64,000 bases of DNA, taken from the NCBI GenBank assembly GCA_020543525.1, contig JAHYIO010000023.1:2294001-2358000 (forward strand), in the 5' to 3' direction. The translations under genes were made by a program, and so were the position numbers. The notes under the pieces were generated by a model. That model was not told the DNA's origin. It did not search any database and worked only from the letters and a program-made list of their open reading frames with translations. How positions within the stretch are numbered: position 1 is the first letter of the stretch; each line of letters opens with the position of its first letter. Origin of the DNA: Coriolopsis trogii (lineage: Eukaryota; Basidiomycota; Agaricomycetes; Polyporales; Polyporaceae). Positions 47,085 through 57,731 of the stretch are shown in pieces.

Positions 47085-47367
47085 ATGTCTTTCCTGTCCT
47101 CTTTTGCGACTGCGACTACTACTTCAACACCCTCGCCCTTCGTGCGTGAAGACATGTCTCCTGAGGTTATTGTAGCCATCATAGTAGGCATAGGTGCGTC
47201 TACCAATCTGACTGTAGATTATGCTTGAAAACTGGACTGAACGCATCTCAATGTTCGAAGTAATATTACTCGCCACGCTCACCGCGTTCTGCGTGGTCTC
47301 CCGCAAGTCCTGCTGTGCAGGCTCACGAAAGCGCCACGCAGCTACGGGAGTTGGCCAGCAAGTTTGA
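47085..47367 (+). CDS. Small single-pass membrane protein 1
   Basis: Two exons (47085-47193 and 47261-47367) joined by a phase-1 intron encode 71 residues. The N-terminal half is Ser/Thr-rich (SFATATTTSTPSPF) and ends with an acidic turn (REDMSPE). A single membrane segment follows (VIVAIIVGIVILLATLTAFCVV), then a short basic and Cys-containing tail (SRKSCCAGSRKRH). The intron falls in the middle of the membrane segment. It has no signal peptide, so it would be an N-out signal-anchor protein. A related gene with the same layout lies at 49656-50056. No family was recognised. The TATA box, splice phase and clean membrane segment support it; the small size is the main doubt. Confidence 0.55.
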
Positions 47368-49655
47368 TTCCTTACGGGAGCTACACTTTGCCCAGCACAT
47401 GCTGACCCCGGTATGAGCTGCGAGAAGGCATGGGAGGGTCCATGACGGGTCGAACCTTGGAACTTCTGAACAATGATGGTCGTGTCTGGTCATGCCTTCA
47501 AATGAACTATGTTATTTTTGTATGCGCATTCTCGGTGACATGTGTAAATTTTTGTTTTGACCTGTCACTACGGTATTTGCTGTACCCACTCCTCCAAAGA
47601 CTCGTCTGAACCCCGATGCCCAGGAGCGCCAAGTTTGAATTTCTGACGCCCAACTCTGTCAGCGTAGCGCCTAACGCGATGCGGCGCCACGCAATGCATC
47701 TTGCCTTCTGACACTGACTGATGTTCCCCACGATCTCTATGTAAGCCCGCACTACCCTGAGATCTGAGATATTAGCGAGTATTTACCCGGAGACTCAAAG
47801 AAAGGCAGACCATCCATAGGTGAGCATAGTATACTGCTCGCTCATAGACTCATGACTCAAATATTGCGGCGGGTAGTCCCTGAGTAGCTTAGGCTGGCAA
47901 ACCTATCAAGTCGGCTCGAATTCGAAAAGAAGAACCATTAAGTTAGTCCCTTGGAGTTCTTGTTTACGGCTCCTATGCGACGCTCGCAGGAAGGGCAACG
48001 AAATTCGTAACGAATACGGTTCGGGAGGTCTGGTGATCTATGTATCAGCGTCCTGAATCGTGGTGATTCCCGCAGCATTGAATCTTCTTCGGCGAGTGCC
48101 GCAATGTCTGTATGATTAGTGAGGGCTCACGGGACGCCCTGTGCAGATGTACTGATATCGCGGAAGCAGCCCTTGTGCGCGGTGAAACGCTCGCATGGCC
48201 TCGTTGTATCCCACACCATTCCAACACCGGACCGGTAGTTCCAGGAGTACACATATGGCAAGGGCTAGAAGCCGCATGGCCCTTGAGGTCAGATACTGGT
48301 ACGTCGTGGTGTGGGCAATGCCGTTCGCTTGATTGCGAAGGCCACGGCGATAGTCATACGTGTGCGTCCTGGCACTGGCTATCGCCGTTGCTCTCCTCGA
48401 GTCTCGTAACCAGGTGTACACCTTTCCTCTTCTGGCAACAGTTGCGCATGGCCTGCCGGCCATGTGCGAGCGCAGCTTGGTTCTAGCGCAACTCACACGT
48501 ACAGCAGCTGTCGTTCGAACTCGGGAATTACCTGGAGGAGGGATGTGGTCTCTTATTCATGACATTCCTCGCTTTTGAACCACCCGCTTCTGCCGTGCGA
48601 ATACACGGACTTTGACGCTTGGTAACGCCCGCTCGACTACGACGCTGGTACAGGGTAACCGCGTGCAATAAGTCACGTTGTCATGTGTCGGCAGGAAGGT
48701 GTCGGTATCGCTGTCCATACAGCGTCACAATTGAGGTTTGTGACCCTGGTGCCGGGCACAGCCGCCAGGGACTTGAGCGAGCCATACTTTCCTGCATATT
48801 TGCCTGCTTCTTCTGAATGCCTTTAAACATGAGGGGCTCTGTCAGGTGTTCAGTGTGAGACCCCTACAAAGTCGACGATGGCTCACTTCGATGCTCGAGT
48901 ACATGACAATCGTTCGTGCTGTATCTATCAGTGCTTCTCTGGGCTGGAGTCTGGCCCCGCTGACCTTTCGCGCCCCGAGAATGGGAATGCTCGATCGTTT
49001 TTCGTCCCAATCTGTGCAGATTCCGAGCGTTTACCTATCTCGCCCAACTCCGAGCGCATGGGACCCCTACCGGGCGTTAGGACAGTCTGCTGCCCTGCTG
49101 ACTGTTGGAAGGCAACGCATACTTCGGCAAACGCCCCTAGCGGTATTTGGACTTCGACAAGGCGCGTGCTTGGGTGGGAGTTGGCTGCTTACTGAGCTCT
49201 TGTTAGGACATAGTCCTTGAGGCAAACGTTCTCACACCACACAGGCCGTCAGCTTGGACCCTGCTGACCTCAATATGGCGCCTCACGGCTTCCCGAGAGG
49301 ATGTGACGCCTGTGCATCTTCCCCTGGCACACAGTGCTATATGTCACACCCTACACCCTAGATCCCACGGACAACGCCGGATTGAACTCTCTTCTCGCTC
49401 CGAGTCCCTCGCCGGTTCCCCCTTTCTGCCCAAGGATAAGCGGCGCTCTCGTGCGGCTGTTCGCCATATAAAAGCCACTTGCAAGGCCATGTTGCCCATC
49501 AAGCGAAGGGCACGGTCACGGTCAACTTCTCCCTTTGCTGGCAGTTTCGACGTCCTAACCAAGAGCAACCCACTCGCACCCCTGGATACGACTCCTTGGT
49601 ACCATTCATACTTGATGTTGCCGTCTCAGGCATTAATGCTGAATGCCCTTGGTAG
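47368..49655. other. Gene-poor stretch, nothing recognised
   Basis: No supported gene. Short frames around 48.1-48.6 kb and 48.9-49.2 kb lack motifs. tataaa at 49467-49472 belongs to the next small membrane protein gene. Confidence 0.45.
49467..49472 (+). promoter_or_regulatory. TATA box before small membrane protein 2
   Basis: tataaa in catataaaagcc, about 185 bp before the ATG at 49656. Confidence 0.5.
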
Positions 49656-50056
49656 ATGCCGCCCCATTACATGCGAGACTTGCCTCCCAATTTCGCTGAA
49701 GACGGCTTTCCCGCAAGACTCATCGCTGTCATCACCGTCGGCACGGGTGAGCTCTACTTGTACTGAGCTGTATCCGTGACACCCTCTCACCGGCCGTGGC
49801 AGTCTTCTTCGTATCCCTCATATTGTGCCTCTGCATTCTCGCTCGACCACGGGCCCGACTCTCTGCGCGCGTTGGCGGCAGCGCCCGCAATGTCCGTGCG
49901 TCTGCTCCTGCTACCCATCTCTACTATCGCAGAGGCCAAGTCATGATGTACAGTCCGTACACTCGAGGCAGCTCGGGCTTTAACCGGCCTGCAGCCGAGA
50001 TTGTGCCCCTTCCCCTGTCTTCTCTCGCTCCCTTGCGGGTGCATTCACCGCAGTAG
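49656..50056 (+). CDS. Small single-pass membrane protein 2
   Basis: Exons 49656-49746 and 49803-50056 join at phase 1 to ~114 residues. A short acidic N-terminus (MPPHYMRDLPPNFAEDGFP) leads into one membrane segment (LIAVITVGTVFFVSLILCLC), followed by a basic, Arg-rich cytosolic-type tail (ILARPRARLSARVGG, YYRRGQ). The intron splits the membrane segment at the same place and phase as in small membrane protein 1. A stop codon directly precedes the ATG in frame, fixing the 5' limit unless another exon exists. A degenerate copy follows at about 50250-50604. Function is unknown. Confidence 0.5.
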
Positions 50057-50249
50057 GCGGCTTGCCTGCTATGAGGAAACGATGTTTCCTCTGGGCTCTC
50101 CGTAGAGCTTCAATGCCTGGTACGACTTTGTTTGGCCTACACGCGGTTGACAGACGAGGGCGGATATTTATAATTGGCAACGTCTACTTCGAGGAAGCAG
50201 GAAAAACATTAACTTTAATACGATCGTTGTATGAATTGATAAGCTGCAT

Positions 50250-50604
50250 GCTCAATACTTTCAGGACAGACAGGCTTACAACGGATTGTAGTATATGACC
50301 ACAAGTCTCGCGGACTGATAGCAATCATCATCATTGGTACAGGGTGAGCTCTGTTTTTACATGTTATTGTTCACAAGGATGGTCCCCGTGGGCAAACAAC
50401 TTTCTTTTTCTTCTCGTTGCCTTCCTTTGCGTGCTCGCCCGTCCCCGCTATGGTAGAGGCTCTCCGACGTCCGTTTCTCACATTCTAGAGCTCACGAGCT
50501 GCACACACCCACACACCCAACGCTGTCGGGCAAAGGGGACAGCGACACTCTTTAGTGGACGACGGATCCGGTATGCTGATCTCAGAGAGTCGCCCCATCG
50601 ATAA
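50250..50604 (+). pseudogene. Relic of a third small single-pass membrane protein gene
   Basis: The stretch GLIAIIIIGTG, the donor gtgagctctg (shared base for base with gene 2), and FLFLLVAFLCVLARPRYGRG repeat the layout of the two genes upstream. Here an extra G before the donor shifts the phase, and no AG acceptor lies directly before the second half, so no intact reading results. It is interpreted as a decayed duplicate. Confidence 0.4.
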
Positions 50605-50877
50605 GCAGTTGACTTGAGTACCACAGGTACTCCGACGTTGTGACCAAGGATCTCTGTGTACTACGGTCCCACGAGCGCACGACATTCGTGTGGTTGTTTC
50701 GGTATAATTCGGCAATCTCCGCAAGACCCCTGCCACCGCGACTGAACTCTAACGTCGCTACGGATTGGTATGTCACTCCACTGCACGGGACAGAAAGCTC
50801 GACTGCTGCAAGACCACAATACGAATCTGAGTATCCGCGATTCATGGTCTCCAGCACAACATGACGTCTCACCAGCC

Positions 50878-52633
50878 CTAGTAGTGCAAAGCGTCATACC
50901 CTGTACGATCCCGAACCGCCCTATCCTCCCTCAAGGCTCTCCCAGAGGATCCCCTTGCAGAACCGGGGCGTACAACAGCCCTGACGTCTCGGAATCCACC
51001 TCCCGCAGCTTCCAACGCCTTCACAAGCGTGCCCGCGTCCGCCCTCACGTCCTCCACAGTGAGCCTATACCTCTTAGGCGTAATTCCCTTCCCAAACGTG
51101 CGCGTGACGTGGTTCGCGCACACCAGCGCCACGACGATATTCACGAGATGCATGGGCACGAGCGCAAAGACAGCACCCCACACCGTCGCGAGCGTGTCGC
51201 GCTCGACGCGCCACAGCGCCGTCTTGCACCCAGGCAACGCACTGCGCGGGTAGCACACCGCGCTCGGGGCGGCCTCGTGTAGCACGTTCGCGAAGCCGCA
51301 GCAACCGAGGGCGTCTTGGACGACGCGCCGCCCGAGCGGGGTGTACCACTCGCTCCACGCGCGGGAGAGCTTGCGGTCGAGGGCAAAGGCGTAGCGCTTG
51401 TAGGCGGGGTAGCCGATCGCGAGCATGGAGAAGAGGGCGGGCCAGAGGAGGAGGGCGTAGACGGCGAGGAGAGGCCGGGAGTTGAGGAGCACGCCGGAGA
51501 GGCCGACGAGGGCCGTGAGGAGGAGGATGGAAGAGGAGAGGGTGAGGAGGACCAGGATGTCGAAGTCTGCGACGTACATCACGTCTGCGAACTCCCAGGC
51601 TATGGCACATACTCAGCTTGAGCCGTTCAGAGAAGGAGATTGATGCAATGCAGCTCTTACCTCTGAACCAAGTGAACAAGGCGCAGACGAGCCCAGCCGC
51701 ACCATACACGAGCACGGTGCAGACGGAAAGCAGAAGCCACCACTTGTGCGGTGTCCATCGTTCAACACGCTCTATCCCAAGACCTTCGCCCTGCTCAAGG
51801 AAGGATGCTGAGGGAGCCGCGGAAAAGTTCAAGCCCTTCACCCCACGGGGCCGGGGGAACTTCTGCGTGAACTTGTCACTGGTGCTGAACGTCGAAGCGA
51901 GTAGTGGGCGCTTGTCTTTGATGGCTGTCGGCACCCGCGCCAACCCACACCCTCGAGATGACGAGGGATGGGGGTGAGAATATGCGGTGCTGCCATCGGA
52001 CCTGGACGTATAGGTCGATACCTCAGATTCGATGCGTGGCGGACGAGGCGGACGAGCGCGGAAAGAGGGAAGCCGGGAGAAGTAGGAGCTGAGCTGTCTC
52101 CTCACTGGCTGGGCTCCGGTGGGTGGATAGTTGGGCGTTGGTAGTCGGGACGAGGTCGCAGAGTGAGAGGTATGCGTAGAGAGGTCAGAATCCCTTCGTT
52201 CCGTGTGTGATGGTCGAGCAAGGGGAGGTCCAGCATGATATGGACGCGATTCGCAAGGAGAGTCGTGCCCCCGCGATAGGTGCGGCACTCCATCGCGTAG
52301 GTCCTCGAAGCGTCCGCTAGGGTCGTGCTTGAAGGGTAGATCAGGGAGAGGCTTGAAGTGACTCCGTGTGCTTGTTGGTTCCCCCGCCCGACGTACGAGT
52401 CGAACGCCAGCTGTCGCGATGCCTGCTTCATCGGTGTACTCGTCAGCGGTGACAAGCGTGCGGGCCGTGCGTTCGCTGTGGTTACTGTGCTCGCTTGATG
52501 AAACATGCCTTCGTGGCCGTTGGACTCTTCTAGACGTAGAATCAGGGTCGAAGGCACCCGACCGGTGTCGGATGGTGGACCTATACGACTCATTCACCGC
52601 CGAGGATCCAGAAGCGATTCGACGACTCATGGT
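50878..52633 (-). CDS. Tetraspanin (basidiomycete Tsp2-like)
   Basis: Two exons (52633-51661 and 51599-50878) give ~564 residues. The first ~270 residues are disordered, Ser/Arg/Pro-rich and cytosolic. Four membrane segments follow: KWWLLLSVCTVLVYGAAGLV, ILVLLTLSSSILLLTALVGL, LLAVYALLLWPALFSMLAI and VWGAVFALVPMHLVNIVVAL. The large loop between segments 3 and 4 carries the tetraspanin CCG motif (DALGCCGFANVL) plus two more cysteines (AVCYP, PGCKTAL), as in fungal tetraspanins. Tetraspanins organise membrane microdomains, and fungal members act in penetration or fruiting. The long N-terminal extension matches basidiomycete Tsp2 proteins. The first ATG of the open frame lies further up, but MSRRIASG at 52633 follows a likely 5' intron end and is preferred. 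Confidence 0.82.
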
Positions 52634-53006
52634 AGGGTCTGAAGTGAAGAGATAAATGTCAGCCACAACAGAATGGAACAACCATCACTCAAACGCAATG
52701 TTGCAAAACAGCCTGAACATGTTATGTTAGCCACTGAAAATCCACGTTACCATGTCAGCCAAACTTTCTTGCGCGGCTGACGATCGCACCCCATTCAATG
52801 TAAAAGACAGTCCAGGAATATGATGGCATACGGTACTAACGAATTGAGATGCATGCATGCAGATATGAGGTATTAGACAAATGAAGCCAAGGTCCGTTTG
52901 AGTGTAGTCCAATCAACAAAGCGAGGAGGGTAATAAAGACACGCCAAAGAAAGTGAGCGAGCAACGGTGCAGATGTCCAAGACACCGGTCTGACACGAAA
53001 TGCCAC
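52634..53006. other. Spacer, tetraspanin promoter and 3' end of next gene
   Basis: No gene seen in ~370 bp. Confidence 0.55.
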
Positions 53007-54434
53007 TCAGACAGAGTTGAGCGGGAGCTCGATCGGACATGCAGCGTCATTGACTATAGTCGATGTGCTCTTCGTCCCGATGAGGCCTGCAATGTTCATA
53101 TCGAGCACCAAGCGGAATTGGACGGCTGCAGAAGAGTAAGTTACGTCAAGAGACAGAATGGGACGATGTCAGAGCTATGCACCTGGCCGCTTGTTGTCTG
53201 TATAGATCTGCTTGTTACGACAAGCCTTGTACCAGTTATTCCCTTGAGCCAAAGTCAGCATCGAATATAAGAGGGGAAAAAGTGCGGTGAGACGTACAGG
53301 TAGCATCGGAGTCGTTAATGGCGGAGTATGTGAAGTTGAGGTTGAGATTGATGATCGGCAACTGTTTGGCAGGTACAGTGAGGTGGCCTGTGTCACCGCT
53401 CGCGACTTGCCGGTCGGTATCAAGATCGAAGACGGAGCTATGAATATTCTTGAATGTGAGCGGAAGGAAGTTTCCTCCGGTATCAGCTTGCAGCTTCATC
53501 AATCCAGGGAATGAGAAGTTGGCTGGTGCACGGCTGAACTCGGTAGGTATGGTCTTGTTGAAGGTAGGATCGGCGGGAGAGAGTGGTTCTGCCTGGTTGG
53601 TGCTGAAGGAGGGAACTCGAGGGATAGTGAAAACGAGGACGAGCACAATGCTGTATACGGACAGGACCTTAGAGTTTTTCGGAAGGAGGGCGGGGTAAAA
53701 CACATACGCTGCGCATAGTCCGAAGGCAAACCAAGCGGTGAACCTCCGGGTGAAGTAACTGCCACAGAGACCGGTCTCCCCCCGATTCCACCTCTTCCAC
53801 TTTGTCGCCACCTCTTCCATCTTTTCCTGGCGTTTGGCTTTCTTGGACATACCACGTAGCTCCTCTGCCTTCCACTCAGGGCCGAGTGCCGGCACGGTAA
53901 CCATTTCGACATTGCCTGCTGGCGTCTGTTCGCCGGCATGAAGCGACATTGCGGAGCCCTTGTCATACCTGAATGCTACTCTTCAGTACCCCGCTTGACA
54001 TACTGGACACAGCGAAGCTCACCCTCCAGTTTGTGGACTGTACGGTGTTGGTGAGGGCACTTGGCGATAGCTTCAGCAGTATGAGCCCCAACACGACACT
54101 CGCAGGAACCTGAAGGTGCGTACCCAGTGTCCCCCATACCAAACGCAGTGGAGTACCTCGGACCAGCGTTGTTGAAGTCCGCATATACATCCCAAGCTGC
54201 CTCCTCGTCCCCAGCGCCCTTAACTGGCTCCGTGCGCCCGGCGTCGAAGAACTGACTCTGGTTGTATCCCGCGCCCGCACCCGGTGCTTGGTTGCCAGCG
54301 CCATAGAAGGACGATGTAGAGTCAACACGGGGTCGCATGGCTCCAGCAGGGAGATTGAAGTCCTGATTGAGGGCGTCGCCGCTGCGCCGCCCGCCATAGA
54401 AGGATGACACTGTCGACTTGCGGTCGTAGTCCAT
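53007..54434 (-). CDS. Single-pass membrane protein with LEA2-like outer domain
   Basis: Four exons (54434-54124, 53968-53298, 53242-53183, 53125-53007) give ~386 residues in consistent phase. The first ~140 residues are a Gly/Asn/Ser-rich disordered part (VSSFYGGRRSG, STSSFYGAGNQ). A basic helix (KKAKRQEKMEEVATKWKRW) precedes one membrane segment (FTAWFAFGLCAAYVFYPALL, with a second hydrophobic run VYSIVLVLVFTI). The outer part (LPLTFKNIHSSVFDLD, VPAKQLPIINLNLNFTYSAIND, WYKACRNKQ, VQFRLVLDMNIAGL) alternates like the beta-sandwich LEA2/NDR1 fold found in many fungal membrane proteins. The fold is inferred from pattern only. It is divergently transcribed from ALG11 with ~310 bp between the ATGs. 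Confidence 0.72.
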
Positions 54435-54743
54435 GGCGGCTGAGATCGTCAAGCGTCGTCAGGAGTTGTGTTGCGTGCGAGAAAGAGAGGGAAGACGACG
54501 ACGAAGGAGAGAAAGACGTCGAATGTCGACGGCGAGAGTTGGACGGCCGAGAACGGAGGATGGGAAAACGACGGAGACGGCGAGAACATCGCCCCCGTGC
54601 ATCATACGACTGCAAGCGCCCATGGTCCGCCACGCTCGCACTCGGTGGCTGAACATCACGCTCGCCTCTTGTTCTCGTCCTCCTCCTCTGTCTATCGTCT
54701 AGTGTTCGCTCTGCCGTCTGGGATCGGACGAGACATCATCGCT
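54435..54743. other. Bidirectional promoter between membrane protein gene and ALG11
   Basis: 309 bp between divergent start codons; both genes must be controlled from here. No TATA box was seen, in keeping with housekeeping use. Confidence 0.6.
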
Positions 54744-56580
54744 ATGTATCTCGCTATCCTCGCCTTCTTCGCTGCTCTGTTCGTAGCTCAAGTTGTTGGA
54801 CAAATATTGGGTACTCGCCGGCGTAATGTCAAGCAGCGCGAGAAGCTACTGTCTGAACTTGGTATTGAGAATGCTGCAACGAAGAAGATTGTAGGGTTCT
54901 TCCACCCCTATTGGTGAGCAATGCCTCGAGTTGCGCACTGGATGTGCGTCTCATCTCACGCAGCCTTGTCAAGTAATGCTGGCGGAGGCGGAGAGCGCGT
55001 ACTCTGGGCTGCAATATCATCTATTCAACGGAAGGAACCAGACGTGATATCGGTCGTGTATAGTGGGGATACTGACACGACGAAAGAGAAAATACTCGAC
55101 AAAGTCAAGGTACGACCCTCACTCTGGCTATATGCGCTGTTACACATTGCCCCAGTAGGCACGCTTTGATATTGAGCTCTCGCCCCAATCGCTGCACTTT
55201 GTCTTCCTCGAATCGCGTTATCTAGTTGAAGACTCGACATGGCCAAGGTTTACTTTGCTCGGTCAAAGTCTCGGGTCTATGTACCTCGCTTGGGAGGCTA
55301 TGACGTACCTTATACCGGATCTCTACATTGGTGAGCACCATCGAACATAATATGGCATCTGCAGTCAGTTCATCTACCACAGATACCATGGGTTACGCCT
55401 TCACCTTTCCTATTGTCTCTCTGCTTGGCAACATCCCTGTCGGAGCATATGTGCACTACCCAACAATTAGCACCACGATGTTATCCCGCGTGAAAGCTCG
55501 CGCGGCCGGACACACAAACTCAGCAGCTATCTCGTCATCATCTATTCTCAGCACTGGAAAGCTCTTGTGCGTGTCTGCTTTCCCGGCTTACACGGCTCGG
55601 AATCCTCACGCGCAGACTATGCAGGTACTACCGCCTATTTATGTATTACTATGCCTACTCCCTCCGACAAGCACGCTTCATCATGGTTAACTCATCCTGG
55701 ACCAAAAATCACGTCGACTCCATTCTACAATACACAGACCGTGTACTGGACGCCATTCACCTGTTGCCCCCGCTCGTAATCTTGGAAGTGCTCTCGCGCA
55801 AGCGGCATGACTGTCCCAAGTCAGCCCAGATCGTCTACCCATCCTGCGATACGCGCCAAATGGCGGTGTTCCCCCTGGCAGGCCGGGAGAGGGTCATACT
55901 CAGTATCGCCCAGTTCAGACCGGAAAAGGACCACGCGGCGCAGCTCCGAGCTTTCCGCAAGCTACTGCAACTGCATCCAGAATATGCCGGTCAGGGCGCG
56001 TCAGCCGTGAAACTCGTCCTCGTTGGCGGCAGCCGTAATATCGGGGACGCAACACGCATAGAGGATCTGCGTATGCTCGCCAAAGAGCTTGGCATTCAGG
56101 TATGAGTAGCGAACTAGATGTACGTACAAAACCTGATGTGTCGTAGGATCAAGTCGAATTCGCCGTCAACGCGTCTTATCCGCAAGTTCTCAATTGGCTG
56201 TCACGGGCGAGTATAGGCCTAAGTACCATGGTGGATGAACACTTCGGTATCAACGTGGTCGAATTTATGGTAAGACGCATACCACGTTCATAATTCTCGC
56301 TCTATCTCACTCTGTTGATCAGGCGGCTGGCGTGATACCAGTTGCGCACGCCTCCGGGGGACCCCTACTGGACATCGTGGTCCCTTATCAAGGCGAGCCC
56401 ACAGGGTACCACGCAACGTCCCCGGACACATTTGCGGAAGCATTCCACACGGTCCTCACGCTCTCGCCCGAAGCAGATCTCGCGATGCGCACACGCGCCC
56501 GCACGTGGGCGGTCCAGAAGTTCTCTGCGGAGGAATTCGAAAAAGGGTGGGACGAGAGCGGGTGGCGGCGGTGGTTGTAG
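54744..56580 (+). CDS. ALG11: ALG11 alpha-1,2-mannosyltransferase of N-glycan assembly
   Basis: Alg11 adds the fourth and fifth mannose to Man3GlcNAc2-PP-dolichol on the cytosolic face of the ER (EC 2.4.1.131). Seven exons (54744-54913, 54974-55109, 55159-55330, 55383-55566, 55625-56099, 56147-56269, 56323-56580) give ~505 residues. An N-terminal membrane anchor ([17 protein letters not shown]) is followed by the family blocks [77 protein letters not shown], and the GT-B nucleotide-sugar site [20 protein letters not shown] followed by [15 protein letters not shown]. The motifs EHFGI and the Glu pair are intact. The length matches yeast Alg11. Confidence 0.95.
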
Positions 56581-57731
56581 CCATCTCGCGTAGGTGTATC
56601 GCGCCGACGCGCTGTGTCAATGAACGTCACTTTGAGTGCTTCTCTGTCGTGCTTGCTCTGGGAAGGGTTGATGGATAGCAGCTGGCCGCTACACCTGGAA
56701 CGCTTTTGTGCGGGCATGTTGTCCTGATGACCTACGGTGTGTGGCCACAGTCACCGTGCGTGTCCGGGCTGAATGATCTTCGGAGCGCTAATGATAAGAC
56801 GATCTACTCGCGAGGTTAAGGTGGAGGGACGCTGGACGGTAAGTCGAGTTCCCGGTCCCGGACGAAACGTAGTTTGCTTTTTGTCTGTGCATTGCATTGG
56901 CTGATCCGCTCCGTAGTCTTACAAGACTCAGGATGTAACAGTTTTTCCGATCCCGACGGCCTCGAGACGCATGGCAAGTGGCCAACTCACGACAGTACTG
57001 ATGAGGTTAATTCACTCGCCGGGAACTTCTGCGCTGCATAGCCTCGCGCAATTGACGCTGAGCGAAGGAAACTGTCGAGCTCAATGACTTGCATTTGGTG
57101 AGAATATATGCATCTGACACGTTGGCTTGCTCAAATAAAAGGAACGGCCTGAAAATATCGTGATGCATTGAGTGAGTTCGTCACAGTCCACAGTCTTCGC
57201 ATTGCTGAGTATACGTGCTGACGGCGCTTAATGGGCAGGGTATCGGGCATCTAGTGACTCCGTGCATAAACGCGACTCTGTCGCACCTGTGGTTTGAGTG
57301 GCTACCGGTTACTGGGAATACATACCCGCTGCCTGAGCAACTCATGCCCTTCTAGTCATCCTCGTGGCCTGAGCTCAATGTCTTAACCTCCTCCCGTCTC
57401 GCACACGGCCTGTCCCATCAACGCACGGCAAGAGAGTTTCATTACGTGGAGACGTCCGCTGAGAAAAGGATGGCGCGTCTTCCGGCAATATGTGTCTCCC
57501 ACTATGCGGGGACGCTAGGACCTCGCAGGACTCCAGAGTTACACGTTTCCGTCAGGCGGTGTTCCCAGTCGTCGCAGCTTCTTGGAGGGAGTGCAAATTC
57601 ACTGCCCCTAACCCTCTCGGATACAGCAGCTCGACAGGTATAAAGGGAGCACAGATTGGCTGGTCCTTTTCAGCAGTCTACTCTCAGCTCAGCATTCGGA
57701 CCACCACCCTCACCCCGCATTTTTGCCCTTC
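56581..57731. other. Intergenic, promoter of CYP505 gene 1
   Basis: No gene seen. A TATA box lies near the right end. Confidence 0.55.
57639..57644 (+). promoter_or_regulatory. TATA box of CYP505 gene 1
   Basis: tataaa in ggtataaaggg, 93 bp before the ATG. Confidence 0.65.

Noticed and set aside
49303..49779. 158-codon frame overlapping small membrane protein 2
   Set aside because: It crosses the spliced intron in another frame and has no motif; the membrane-segment reading is better supported.
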